A stretch of 64,000 nucleotides of DNA from Rhizobium sp. RU36D (GTDB taxonomy: Bacteria; Pseudomonadota; Alphaproteobacteria; Rhizobiales; Rhizobiaceae), in contig NZ_FWXU01000020.1 in the NCBI RefSeq assembly GCF_900176345.1, positions 1-64,000 of the forward strand. The letters are read 5' to 3'. Positions within the stretch are counted from its first letter, which is position 1. The number at the start of each line of letters is the position of its first letter. The notes beneath the pieces are model-generated. The model did no database searches. It was not told the DNA's origin and was given only the letters and a program-made list of their open reading frames with translations. Below, piece by piece: positions 1-8,031 of the stretch. A program made the translations under genes and the position numbers.

Positions 1-184
1 CGGAGATGACGATCATCTGGTCTTCCATCCAATGAAGACGGCTGAGGTTTTCCTCATGATGGCGATGAACATGAAGACCAGAGAACATGGATCCATCCTT
101 GGTCTTCCACACGGTGCCATGATGGTCGTGGTGACCCTCATGGTCTTCATCATCGACAGGGTGTGCATCCCTTAGACCGGGCAA
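1..184 (-). CDS. possible partial CDS, His-rich, runs off left edge
   Basis: An open minus-strand frame runs without a stop from about position 184 (possible TTG start) through the left edge. The visible peptide is rich in Asp, Glu and His (DEDHEGHHDHHG) and ends in a plausible hydrophilic stretch (HWMEDQMIVIS). Third-position GC is only moderate, unlike the core genes to the right. I do not recognise a family; the His cluster could bind metal but that is a guess. The open frame continues upstream of 184 with a less protein-like composition, so the true start is unknown. It may equally be a degraded gene at the edge of the accessory block. Confidence 0.25.
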   Translation of the reverse strand, partial: MPGLRDAHPVDDEDHEGHHDHHGTVWKTKDGSMFSGLHVHRHHEENLSRLHWMEDQMIVIS

Positions 185-685
185 AATGCATACCCAGACC
201 CAGAATGTTTGTCGGAAAAATCTGAGACCCCAAGATCGATATAACAGATGCGGCAGTCCCCCCGTCCCCCTGCCGTCATCCGGCTCTCGAAGGCCTTATG
301 GTCTTCCGCCGAAACATCATGTGGTCTGCCCTGACACTGACATGACGCTGATCTCACGACCGACCAGCTACCCAGCAATGCCGCACGTCATCACTGACCT
401 TGGCCTTCCCTGTTGGCCAGACCTTCACGGCGACTGAGGCGATTGGTCCAGCAGTCGCAACAGGCTGAAATCTGAGGCGGTCGATCCGTCTTAGGGAGAC
501 ACTGCAATGAAAACTTAGCTCAGTGAGCCCACTCATGAAACCGGAAATCAAGTCTCACTAGACCTAGGGTGTGTGGCACCCCACCAGCAATGCGAAAATC
601 AGTCTCACATGAGTAGGTATTGACTTTTGACACTAATTGTCTCACAACATCTATGACTTCATTGAAACCCATGGAGCTGAGACTA
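185..685. other. AT-richer intergenic region upstream of the recombinase
   Basis: No convincing gene is seen here. The stretch holds several copies of GTCTCAC (552-558, 602-608, 639-645) and a related TCTCAC at 352-357, plus scattered GGTCTTCC words. The 552 and 602 copies sit in a longer direct repeat (GAAATCA/AGTCTCAC versus GAAAATC/AGTCTCAC). This is where recombination or operator sites for the downstream serine recombinase would be expected. Confidence 0.4.
544..645. repeat. GTCTCAC direct repeats, candidate recombinase sites
   Basis: Three copies of GTCTCAC lie at 552-558, 602-608 and 639-645. The first two are preceded by a similar A-rich half (GAAATCA and GAAAATC), giving a roughly 15-bp direct repeat offset by 50 bp. 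The last copy is about 40 bp before the recombinase start. Small serine recombinases commonly act on, or are autorepressed from, clustered subsites next to their own gene, so a res-like or operator role is inferred, not shown. Confidence 0.35.
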
Positions 686-1258
686 ATGACTTCGACACTC
701 GTCGGCTACGCCCGCACCTCTACACTCGAACAGATTGCGGGATTGGAAAGCCAAGTCCGCGATCTGACTGCGGCGGGATGTACCAAGATCTTTCAGGAAC
801 AGGTATCGTCGGTGGATACAAAGCGCCCGGAACTGGAGCGCGTCCTAGACTATGTCCGCGAAGGAGACACGCTGGTTGTGACCAAGCTCGACCGTCTGGC
901 ACGGTCCATGGCCAACTTGATGGATATCATGGGCAAGCTGAGATCAAAGGGCGTGGAGTTGAAGATCTTGGCGCTGAACCTCGACACCTCAACCCCCACT
1001 GGCAAGCTGATGCTGAACATGCTCGGGTCCATCGCGGAGTTCGAACGCGAGCTGATGCTAGAACGTCAGCGGGAAGGCATCGCCAAAGCCAAGGCAGAGG
1101 GCAAATATCGGGGCCGCGCCCCGACTGCTCGCAACAAAGCTGACAAAGTTCGAGAGATGCGCTCTGAGGGCAAGACCGTCGAAGCGATCATCGAAGAGCT
1201 GGGAGTGAGTCGTTCCAGTGTTTTCAGAGCGCTGAAGGAAGGAAAGACAGCGGCTTAG
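686..1258 (+). CDS. small serine recombinase (resolvase/invertase family)
   Basis: 190 aa. The N-terminal resolvase catalytic domain starts at once with GYARTSTLEQ; Ser12 is the expected nucleophile and Arg10 its partner. Further family signatures are TKLDRLARS, the block around TGKLMLNMLGSIAEFERELM and a basic linker (KAEGKYRGR). The C-terminus is a short helix-turn-helix (AIIEELGVSRSSVFRALKEG) of the Hin/resolvase type. Length matches Tn3 resolvase/Hin/Gin. Starts at 620 and 671 are in frame, but ATG 686 has a GGAG ten bases upstream and begins directly at the domain. It faces the restriction-modification operon tail to tail. It could resolve or move the accessory block, or be a remnant of a lost element. 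Confidence 0.9.
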   Translation: MTSTLVGYARTSTLEQIAGLESQVRDLTAAGCTKIFQEQVSSVDTKRPELERVLDYVREGDTLVVTKLDRLARSMANLMDIMGKLRSKGVELKILALNLDTSTPTGKLMLNMLGSIAEFERELMLERQREGIAKAKAEGKYRGRAPTARNKADKVREMRSEGKTVEAIIEELGVSRSSVFRALKEGKTAA

Positions 1259-1326
1259 TTCTCAGGGGAAGATAATGTCTTTTGGTCGTCCTGCTCTACC
1301 CGCGTGAGATCGCGCAGGATGGCCGC

Positions 1327-2118
1327 TCATCGATAATTGCGGATTGCTGCGGGGTCCAACTCGGCAGCGGGAACCAGCTTGTAATGGCGCTCCTCCACGA
1401 CCTTCACGGCATTATCTTCCACCGTAAGCTCGAACAGTGCAACCTTCTCGCTTCCGACGAACTGGGCAGAGATTGCCCGCGCTCGCATGTCCGGGAAGGC
1501 CTGAGCGCACCATGCCAGATCCTGCTTGGTCTGGACAACCGAGATCTGATCGGTCCCACCCTTGGCTTGTACAGGTATCGCATAATGGCAACCGTAGCGG
1601 TCCATACCGACGTACAGCTCGTCGATCTCGATCTGCCCGATACCCCTCACCGTGGTGCGCAGATGATTCTGGAGGGAGTACGTGGTGAGCCCCAAGAATA
1701 TGTCGATAAGTCTGTTATATCGGACGATTGCCAACAGAGCCTGTTCGTCATCGAGGGCGTAGGCGCGGATCATTTCAGGCGTACCGTCGGGAACGCCGAT
1801 GGTGATCAGATCATTCCTAGGTACGATCCGGTTCAAAGGAACCAACACGAAGCGATATCTTGCTCTCCCGGCGCCTTCAATAATCCACTCCATCCCATCG
1901 GGCTGGGTGTCCAAGATTGCCTGGGGAAAGCCCGTTCGATACCGAAGCGAGTAGATTACGTCGCCAAGGTTCTTGGGCAGAGCGACCCCAAGGACGGCAG
2001 CAGTACTTTCGAGATCCGAGCGTTCGAACTCAAAGCTATCTGAGCCCGCCGTGTAGCGGTCATCGAAGATCCGCTGGATGATGTCCTGATAGACATTTCC
2101 ACGCGGTGGACTAGACAT
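1327..2118 (-). CDS. PD-(D/E)XK-like restriction endonuclease
   Basis: 263 aa. Resembles the family loosely annotated 'endonuclease' that accompanies C5-cytosine methyltransferases. The C-terminal half shows the likely catalytic core: IEIDELYVG followed after about 15 residues by IPVQAKGG, i.e. an acidic strand and a Q-x-K form of the (D/E)xK motif. The preceding VRYNRLIDIFLG and YSLQNHLRTTV blocks look conserved and may contact DNA. The ATG at 2118 overlaps the methyltransferase stop by eight bases (ATGTCTAG), so translation is probably coupled. Longer frames to 2277 run inside the methyltransferase and are unlikely. Target specificity cannot be read; it should match the methyltransferase. 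Confidence 0.7.
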   Translation of the reverse strand: MSSPPRGNVYQDIIQRIFDDRYTAGSDSFEFERSDLESTAAVLGVALPKNLGDVIYSLRYRTGFPQAILDTQPDGMEWIIEGAGRARYRFVLVPLNRIVPRNDLITIGVPDGTPEMIRAYALDDEQALLAIVRYNRLIDIFLGLTTYSLQNHLRTTVRGIGQIEIDELYVGMDRYGCHYAIPVQAKGGTDQISVVQTKQDLAWCAQAFPDMRARAISAQFVGSEKVALFELTVEDNAVKVVEERHYKLVPAAELDPAAIRNYR

Positions 2119-3448
2119 CCGTTGACGCTCCGAGCGCAGCAAGCCGTGCGGCTTCGGTCTCGTGCTGCTTCCGCTTTTTGATATTGCTGTTTCTGTCCCG
2201 CTTGGTCTTCGGAGCAGCGACACCGAGCAGGTTCGCGGCCTCGCTGACCGTGGTGTATAGAAGAGCCTCGTCCCCAAGCTTCACGACTTCTGTCGGTCTG
2301 GTCGGCTCAATACCAAGCGCAGCGATGATCCGCGACGCAACGGCTCTTGCCAGCGGCGGGGGCACAGAGTTCCCGATCTGCCGAGCACCATGCCACTTCG
2401 TGGAATGCAAGCGGAACCAGTCAGGGAAGCCGTGCAGCCTTGCCATCTCGCGGACGGTTACGCAGCGTGGGTGCTTGTAGTGGATGGGACGTGGACTGGT
2501 GAACGCGCCGCGAGCGCCATCAGTCCCAGCCCGAAGGGTGTTAGAAACGCCCTGAGCATCGAGCTTGTAGAACCTGCTGATCGGCTCATTCTGTCCTGAT
2601 AAGGTCTCTGCAAAGCGGCGCTTGGATATGTCAGTGTGGTCGGTGCGCCAAGACGATGTGAGAACCGAAGGGTCCCATTCTCTGCGATAGCCGTAGTGCC
2701 ACGAATCGTTGGTCAGGGTGCGCATTTCAGCAGCGTAGAGGCTAGGAGATCCAAACTTGACGTTGGGAACCTTATCAGTGTCAGCAAGTGCTGCAAAAAG
2801 GTCGGCATCAGGAAGATCGCCGATAGCGTCAGACACAGTGGGGCCGGGAGGAAGATCCGACGCGCGAGCCTTTGCACCCCTGGTCGTAGCTTCTGGGAAG
2901 GTCGGGAGTTGCAGTCCCTTCTTGCATCCCATTAAGATCAGGCGCTCGCGGAGCTGCGGCACACCGAATTCACTCGCATTGAAGACCTTCCACGGAAGAC
3001 GAACCTCGTAACCCGCATCGTGGAACGCCTCGACTATCTCCTCTAGGAACTTTCTCTGTCGGCCGACCGTCAGGCCCTTCACGTTCTCGAAAACGAAGTA
3101 CTTTGCATCCAGTTCGGTGACCAGTCTGACAAAATCATACACGAGCCGGTTTCGTGGGTCGTCGAGGGATCGTTGACCGATCATCGAGAAGCCTTGGCAA
3201 GGTGGACCGCCGAACACAACATCGACCTGGGCATCGTTCGGAAGGCCGGCAGCCCGCCTGATGTCCGCACCGCTAAGGGCTGAAACGCTTCGTGGAAGGA
3301 CAGCACAATCAGGGAAATTGAATTTGTGGACTGCGCAGTGGACCGGGTCAATTTCCACGGCTGCCAGCAAGTCGAAACCAGCTTGCTCGAAGCCCAAGCT
3401 CAGCCCGCCCGCTCCTGCAAATAAATCGATACCGACCGGTCTCGTCAT
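2111..3448 (-). CDS. DNA (cytosine-5-)-methyltransferase
   Basis: 445 aa. Transfers a methyl group from S-adenosylmethionine to C5 of cytosine. Motifs in order: motif I DLFAGAGGLSLGF (SAM binding), motif IV GGPPCQGFS with the catalytic Cys, motif VI ENVKG, motif VIII QLRERL and C-terminal motif X QIGNSVPPPLA. The segment between VIII and X (roughly residues 190-340) is the target recognition domain. The ATG at 3448 follows the vsr stop by one base; a GTG at 3460 is in frame but sits directly on its ribosome site. The C-terminal tail is basic (KTKRDRNSNIKKRKQ). It is the protecting half of the cassette; an orphan role is less likely because nuclease genes flank it. Confidence 0.95.
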   Translation of the reverse strand: MTRPVGIDLFAGAGGLSLGFEQAGFDLLAAVEIDPVHCAVHKFNFPDCAVLPRSVSALSGADIRRAAGLPNDAQVDVVFGGPPCQGFSMIGQRSLDDPRNRLVYDFVRLVTELDAKYFVFENVKGLTVGRQRKFLEEIVEAFHDAGYEVRLPWKVFNASEFGVPQLRERLILMGCKKGLQLPTFPEATTRGAKARASDLPPGPTVSDAIGDLPDADLFAALADTDKVPNVKFGSPSLYAAEMRTLTNDSWHYGYRREWDPSVLTSSWRTDHTDISKRRFAETLSGQNEPISRFYKLDAQGVSNTLRAGTDGARGAFTSPRPIHYKHPRCVTVREMARLHGFPDWFRLHSTKWHGARQIGNSVPPPLARAVASRIIAALGIEPTRPTEVVKLGDEALLYTTVSEAANLLGVAAPKTKRDRNSNIKKRKQHETEAARLAALGASTDV

Positions 3449-3449
3449 T

Positions 3450-3881
3450 TCAATCCGCACTCCCTTGGCGGCCCGGCGGGCCTAAGAACCGTTTTACGCT
3501 GTCAATGGCCTCATCTAGCCGCGCGACTTCGCATTGCCAGAGCACCAGCGAGTCCCAGCCCGCCTTCTTTAACTCGTTTACGTTCCGTTCGTCTCTAGTT
3601 TTGTTCGCTTCGATCTTCGGTTTCCAGTATTCCAATCGTGACTTCGGTAGCGCACCCTTGCTGCAGTCGTGACCGTGCCAGAAGCACCCATGTACGAAGA
3701 TCACCTTCTTGCGCGACGGAAAGACCAGATCTGGACGCCCTGGAAGGGTGCGACCATGAAGCCGGAAGCGATAACCAAGCGAATGCAATTTTTTGCGAAC
3801 CGCGATCTCTGGACCAGTATCCTTCTGCTTCACCGACTGCATGATGCGACGGCGCTGATCAGGGCTTCGCGTATCGGCCAT
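3450..3881 (-). CDS. vsr: very short patch repair endonuclease Vsr
   Basis: 143 aa, the usual length. Vsr nicks 5' of the T in T:G mismatches made when 5-methylcytosine deaminates. Visible motifs: MQSVKQKDTGPE near the N-terminus, the core GRPDLVFPSRKKVIFVHGCF with the catalytic Asp, then FWHGHDC and the WKPKIEANKTRD block near the C-terminus. His and Cys residues in HGHDC fit the structural zinc site. It lies directly between the methyltransferase and the 299-aa gene with 1-base gaps on both sides, so all are co-transcribed. Its presence predicts that the neighbouring enzyme makes 5-methylcytosine. Confidence 0.93.
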   Translation of the reverse strand: MADTRSPDQRRRIMQSVKQKDTGPEIAVRKKLHSLGYRFRLHGRTLPGRPDLVFPSRKKVIFVHGCFWHGHDCSKGALPKSRLEYWKPKIEANKTRDERNVNELKKAGWDSLVLWQCEVARLDEAIDSVKRFLGPPGRQGSAD

Positions 3882-3882
3882 G

Positions 3883-4782
3883 TCACTTTCCGAAAATACC
3901 TGCGACTTTTGGGTTCAAAGTGTATCCAACCATCCTTGTGATAAGGAGTGGTAGTTCGTGAGTTCGGTCCTCCCTCAAAGCTTCACGCCCCTCCTCAACA
4001 GCGATCCGCTCCATCTCGAACATAGCGATCACGGACGACGAGCCCACAGTCGTTGTGTTCGCGGCTACCGGCAGGATGAAGTCGATATCACCAAGGCCGT
4101 CGGTGCGTTGGCAACGTCCCGCCATAGCTGCCGCTTGGGCTTTGATTTGATCCGGCAGGATAGGAGCAGTTCGCGCAGCCTCGAATGTCACCAACGCCTT
4201 TTGCAGCCTGTCCCCTGCATCGAATGTCAAAAGGAAAAGCGCATCTAGGGAAGGAGTTCCTTTCAATGTGCTTTGGAGATGGTGGAAATCGATTACCTGG
4301 ATCTCGGAATAGACCGCGAAGTGGGTGTGAAGGATGCGCTGCTGAACGCAGACCTGCATCAGCCACGGATCGTCAGGACGACCGACCTTCCGAGCTATAG
4401 CGGGCATCGAAAGCGTCTCGATAGCGTGGAGCACCGGTTCTGCAGGGAGCGCGAAATCGTCTGGGAATGGAACTGTTTGCCCCGGCTGATATGGAACGAA
4501 ATCGAAAACACGCCCCTCTCCATACGCTTGGCGTGCTGTGTAGCGGGCATTGGCGATTGCCTCAGGCCATTGTGCATTCCGGTTTATGCCGCGCAGAAAA
4601 TCTTTCATGAAGTTTGCAGGGTTTCCGGTGGAGAGCGTGTTACCCTCATCCCGCAGTTGACCGATTGCATCTTGGATTTCTTCCTGAGTGACCGTCAGGG
4701 GGGTAAAAGTCTGCTGGTTCCAGTCGTACCTCCGGTCAAACAGATATTGGAATACCGGGGGCTTTTCGCTTTCTTTGGCCAT
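3883..4782 (-). CDS. uncharacterised protein, first gene of the R-M operon
   Basis: 299 aa, no family recognised with certainty. It begins FQYLFDRRYDWNQQTFTPL, continues with an NPANFMKDFLRG stretch and a central part rich in aromatic and His residues (ILHTHFAVYSE, VIDFHHLQSTLKG), and ends without a membrane segment or signal peptide. The NFMKD-type block recalls DNA-binding parts of some restriction proteins, but this is only an impression. The start at 4782 has an AGGTG ribosome site six bases upstream. Being first in a tight four-gene operon with vsr, a C5 methyltransferase and an endonuclease, it is best read as a restriction subunit, specificity factor or second nuclease. No classic PD-(D/E)XK, HNH or GIY-YIG motif is obvious. 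Confidence 0.7.
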   Translation of the reverse strand: MAKESEKPPVFQYLFDRRYDWNQQTFTPLTVTQEEIQDAIGQLRDEGNTLSTGNPANFMKDFLRGINRNAQWPEAIANARYTARQAYGEGRVFDFVPYQPGQTVPFPDDFALPAEPVLHAIETLSMPAIARKVGRPDDPWLMQVCVQQRILHTHFAVYSEIQVIDFHHLQSTLKGTPSLDALFLLTFDAGDRLQKALVTFEAARTAPILPDQIKAQAAAMAGRCQRTDGLGDIDFILPVAANTTTVGSSSVIAMFEMERIAVEEGREALREDRTHELPLLITRMVGYTLNPKVAGIFGK

Positions 4783-4862
4783 ATGTCACCTGCTCGACTC
4801 ATCCGAGCTGATTGTGACCGACTTCAACTCAAAGGGAAGTGCGAACGGGATCAATAGGGCGG

Positions 4863-4902
4863 TAGTACACCACCTTGACACTAGGTCACCCCGCTAGTAC
4901 AC
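4863..4902 (-). promoter_or_regulatory. candidate operator of the R-M operon
   Basis: Two TAGTACAC boxes (4863-4870 and 4895-4902, 32 bp apart, about three helical turns) flank an imperfect dyad TGAC-N5-GTCA (4876-4888). The group lies 80-120 bp upstream of the first R-M gene. Repeated boxes with a central dyad are typical of controller or autorepressor sites in restriction-modification operons. No C-protein gene is seen nearby, so the methyltransferase or the 299-aa protein could be the regulator. Confidence 0.4.
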
Positions 4903-4960
4903 AAACTGACAATACGGCGCACAAAAGATCAATAAATTCAATAGTTAGAGCGATCCCTCG

Positions 4961-4975
4961 GAGACTTCGAGTCTC
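4961..4975. repeat. short inverted repeat at the right side of the accessory block
   Basis: GAGACT-TCG-AGTCTC is a perfect six-base hairpin about 55 bp beyond the symporter stop. Its AGTCTC arm resembles the AGTCTCAC words on the far side of the recombinase. It could be a terminator stem (no T run follows) or a trace of a recombination junction. Confidence 0.3.
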
Positions 4976-5029
4976 TCATCGCCCACCATTTTTCTTCCTA
5001 TCATTGTTGTGTTGTTCCGGCCTGATTTC

Positions 5030-6367
5030 CTAGCGGTTATCCAGCTTGAGACGCAGCTCCTTCTGATGTGCTTCATCCAGCGAAAAGCCCCACATGACCA
5101 CGATCGCGGCGAGCTTCGGTATGATCGGCGCCCAGGCATAGAGCACGCTCAAGGTCGTCAAGGCTTGCGGCGTCTGTGATGCGGCCGTTGGAGCGGCGTC
5201 AAAACCGGCGAAGGCGAGAATCGGGAAGACGATTCCGGCCGAAAGGGCGAGTGACAGCTTGGTGATGAAGCTCCAGGCGGCGAAATAGAGGCCGGAGCGC
5301 TGCTCGCCCGATTCGCTGGTGTCGATGTCGATCACATCGGCCTGGATGGCGGGGGGCAGAGCGAGATCGAAGCCGAGAAGAATTCCCGTCAGCACGCAGA
5401 TCACGGCAAAGGCTGTGATGTCCCCCTGCCCCAGGAAGCCGGCAAACGAAAAAACAGCGCATGCCACGGACATCGATAGGCACCAGGCCCGATGTTTGCC
5501 GATTCGTTTGGCCACCCAAACTGCGATGGGGATTCCGGCAACAGCGCTCAGGAAATAGGAGAACAGCAGCGGCCCCTGCAGATCCGCGGCGCCTAGCCTC
5601 TGGCCGACAAAGAACAGGAACAGCGATGCGGGAATGGCATTGGCAAAACTGTTGAGAAGGAAGGACAGGGCAAGCCTCAGGAATGGGCCGTTGGCGGCCA
5701 CGTAGCGCAGCCCCTCGAACAGTCCGAGGCGTCGCCGCGACAGATCAGGGGGTTCGGGAACGAAGCTGACGGCGGCGATGCCGGCAAGCGGCAAGAGAAT
5801 CGCCACCGCCACCGCGATCCAGGCGAGCCCATGAAAACCATCCGCACTTTCGATTCCGCCGACAAAGGGCAGTGAGATCGCCAGCAGCGATCCGATGAGC
5901 GTTGATCCCTCACGAAAGGCTGAGAGCCGGACCCGTTCGTGGTAATCGGTGGCGAGTTCCGCGCCCCAGGCCGTATAGGGCAGAAGCGACCAGGTGGCAC
6001 CGACGGACAGGGCCGCTCCCCAGAATGCCAGATAGACAAGGCCGGCATCTTCAGGTGGCCAGAACAGCATGAAGGCGGCGACGGAGGTCAATGGCAGCGA
6101 CAGGGCGAAGAACACGCGGCGACGGCCGCGCCGGGCAGAGAATCGGTCGGACAGCCAGCCGAAGATCGGATCGGTCACGGCATCCAGGCAGCGAATCGCC
6201 AAGAGCACCGTGCCGATGCTGGGAAGCGAAAGCCCAAGGGCCGACGCATAGAAGGACGGGACGATGATGTAGAGCGGCAGCGCGATAGCCGCCAGCGGCA
6301 GGGCTGGCAGCGCATAGACGGCATAGGTTGCCGTCACGCCGCCTGGGGACCGAGACGCGTCTTTCAT
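5030..6367 (-). CDS. MFS transporter, GPH (glycoside-pentoside-hexuronide) type
   Basis: 445 aa with about twelve hydrophobic helices. The N-terminal half carries RCLDAVTDPIFGWLSDR and the basic loop SARRGRRRVFF, the hallmark DP-x-x-G-x-x-x-D of GPH cation symporters such as MelB; the second half repeats the pattern (QADVIDIDTSESGEQRSG). It probably brings an oligosaccharide or glycoside across the inner membrane with H+ or Na+. The start at 6367 has GGAAGGA six bases upstream; the longer frame to 6622 overlaps the next gene's end and is rejected. The substrate cannot be told because no glycosidase sits beside it. Confidence 0.85.
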   Translation of the reverse strand: MKDASRSPGGVTATYAVYALPALPLAAIALPLYIIVPSFYASALGLSLPSIGTVLLAIRCLDAVTDPIFGWLSDRFSARRGRRRVFFALSLPLTSVAAFMLFWPPEDAGLVYLAFWGAALSVGATWSLLPYTAWGAELATDYHERVRLSAFREGSTLIGSLLAISLPFVGGIESADGFHGLAWIAVAVAILLPLAGIAAVSFVPEPPDLSRRRLGLFEGLRYVAANGPFLRLALSFLLNSFANAIPASLFLFFVGQRLGAADLQGPLLFSYFLSAVAGIPIAVWVAKRIGKHRAWCLSMSVACAVFSFAGFLGQGDITAFAVICVLTGILLGFDLALPPAIQADVIDIDTSESGEQRSGLYFAAWSFITKLSLALSAGIVFPILAFAGFDAAPTAASQTPQALTTLSVLYAWAPIIPKLAAIVVMWGFSLDEAHQKELRLKLDNR

Positions 6368-6458
6368 GGGAAGTCCTTCCATGCCACGGCAAGTCTTGTT
6401 GTGTGGGACTACGCCCGGCAGGGGCCAGCAGATCACGCTAGCGTTTTGGCCTTGACGG

Positions 6459-7562
6459 TTACCAGAGCCGCCAGACCGGACGCAGCAGAGCCGAGGCGTT
6501 GGGGCCAAGGCCGATCCAGGCGCCAAAGCCCACCAGAACTCGCCGGGACACCGGACGGAAAATGGCCAGCAGCAGCATGCCGGCAATGGCTGAAACCGCC
6601 TGCAGGATTTCCACCATGGCATAGCCGACCCGAAAGATGGAGCGGCCGAGCATTTTCATCGCGGCGAAACTACCGTCGCCAAGATGGAGGGAAATCCGCT
6701 GGAGGATGCGCAGATCCGCCGGCCCATCCGCAAGCGAAAGCGCCGTGACGGAGGCACGCACGCCGCCGGTGCGGCGCATGGAATCGAGTACGGAGACATC
6801 ATCGACCAGAGCCTGCGCTGCCTTTCGATCGATGGAGCGGGCCGCGGCTTTCTGAATGCTGCCCAAACCTGAAAGCCCCTGCCCGGCCACGGCCTTGAGT
6901 TCGGTCCTCAGGAGGCCGGTATCGACCACGGCGCTCGCCGATCGGGCGAAATATCCTGACAGCGGCTTGGACAGCTTGCCGCCGCGATAGGCGTTCTTGA
7001 TCAGCGACAGACCGGCATCGGGCGCGGCTGCGGCCCCACCGGAGCCATAGGTGGCAGCCGTCAGCCCCAGGCCGAAGGTGGCAAAGCCGAGCAGGACCGG
7101 GTCATATTCCCGTCCAGCGACATAGTTGAACCCCTGGACCGAAAAGTCTCTGACGTCGCCCACGCCGATGAGATCGCTGACCAGCGAGCCCGCAATGGCA
7201 GCACCGCTATCCACGGATCCGAAGACGAAACCATCGGCCGCACGGGTGCCCGAGGCATAGCTTCGTTGCAGCCAGGTTCCTTCCGCCCGATCTTTCAGGT
7301 CAGGTGGTAGATTGTGCCCGTAGGAAACACCGAGTGCATATAGGGATGTGGCATAGGCATAGTCGCGATCCCGAATGGCGGCCTCGATCTCCTCGACAAA
7401 TGTCTTGGTGTCGGCCGTGTACAGGCGATACTCGGCAAAAAGCGCTGGATCGACCAATCCATAGGCAAGTCCCGTGCGCCAGATGGTGTGAGATGCCTCG
7501 AGCATGCCGAAGGCGAGCATCAGCATCGGCACGAATCCCAGGAACCGCAATATCATCAGCAT
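6459..7562 (-). CDS. hypothetical membrane-anchored protein
   Basis: 367 aa, not recognised. A hydrophobic N-terminus (about residues 3-22) looks like a signal anchor. A Gly/Ala-rich middle region has a second hydrophobic stretch around residues 150-175, and another (EILQAVSAIAGMLLLAIF) lies near residue 325, followed by a basic segment. No enzyme motif is seen. GAGGTG precedes the ATG by nine bases. It lies 91 bp upstream of the GPH symporter on the same strand, which may be operonic or accidental. Confidence 0.6.
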   Translation of the reverse strand: MLMILRFLGFVPMLMLAFGMLEASHTIWRTGLAYGLVDPALFAEYRLYTADTKTFVEEIEAAIRDRDYAYATSLYALGVSYGHNLPPDLKDRAEGTWLQRSYASGTRAADGFVFGSVDSGAAIAGSLVSDLIGVGDVRDFSVQGFNYVAGREYDPVLLGFATFGLGLTAATYGSGGAAAAPDAGLSLIKNAYRGGKLSKPLSGYFARSASAVVDTGLLRTELKAVAGQGLSGLGSIQKAAARSIDRKAAQALVDDVSVLDSMRRTGGVRASVTALSLADGPADLRILQRISLHLGDGSFAAMKMLGRSIFRVGYAMVEILQAVSAIAGMLLLAIFRPVSRRVLVGFGAWIGLGPNASALLRPVWRLW

Positions 7563-7642
7563 GCGCGTTCACACCTCAAGCGGTCATCCGCCATCGACCG
7601 CCATCAAGCTCTACAGGAACATCCAGCCTTATCTGCTCTTCA

Positions 7643-7918
7643 TCATCTGATCTTCATGGGCCGCCACACGACGACTTCCCGGGTCCGATCATTCAGGTAT
7701 TCGGTCAGGCTGATCTTGCAGTCCATTGCATCGCATTCCCGGCATTTGAATGGCAGGCTGCGTATTTTCCGGTCGGAATAATAATATCGCGCCAGATCCT
7801 CCGCGAGGAACTTGGCGCGGCGCCCGCATTGGCGGCATTCCGCCACCACGAGCAGGTTGTGATAGGCCGCCTTTCCGAGGGTGTCGACTGTCCTGACCAT
7901 ATGCAGTATTTGGAACAT
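7643..7918 (-). CDS. small zinc-ribbon-like protein
   Basis: 91 aa. Two cysteine pairs, CRQC (about residue 28) and CREC (about 59) with a following Cys in DAMDC, suggest a zinc ribbon or knuckle. Between them is a basic, Tyr-rich segment (DLARYYYSDRKIRSLPFK). No signal peptide or membrane helix. Function unknown; such small ribbons often bind nucleic acid or a protein partner. It is divergent from the aldo/keto reductase, with an AT-rich 113-bp gap between them. Confidence 0.6.
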   Translation of the reverse strand: MFQILHMVRTVDTLGKAAYHNLLVVAECRQCGRRAKFLAEDLARYYYSDRKIRSLPFKCRECDAMDCKISLTEYLNDRTREVVVWRPMKIR

Positions 7919-8031
7919 ATCATGAACATTATCAACATCAAATTTTCACGTCGAAACCCCTTTCCCTTGCCGCCGCGAGATCCACTTGTTACGCCGACCG
8001 CGACATGACATCAGGCTTTGGAGAGTATGGA

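Noticed and set aside
172..378. 68-codon minus-strand frame near the left edge
   Set aside because: It overlaps the other open minus frame and has no ribosome site or family signature; at best a decayed gene fragment.
1282..2043. 253-codon plus-strand frame at the end of the recombinase
   Set aside because: Antisense to the endonuclease gene, which has clear motifs and operon context.
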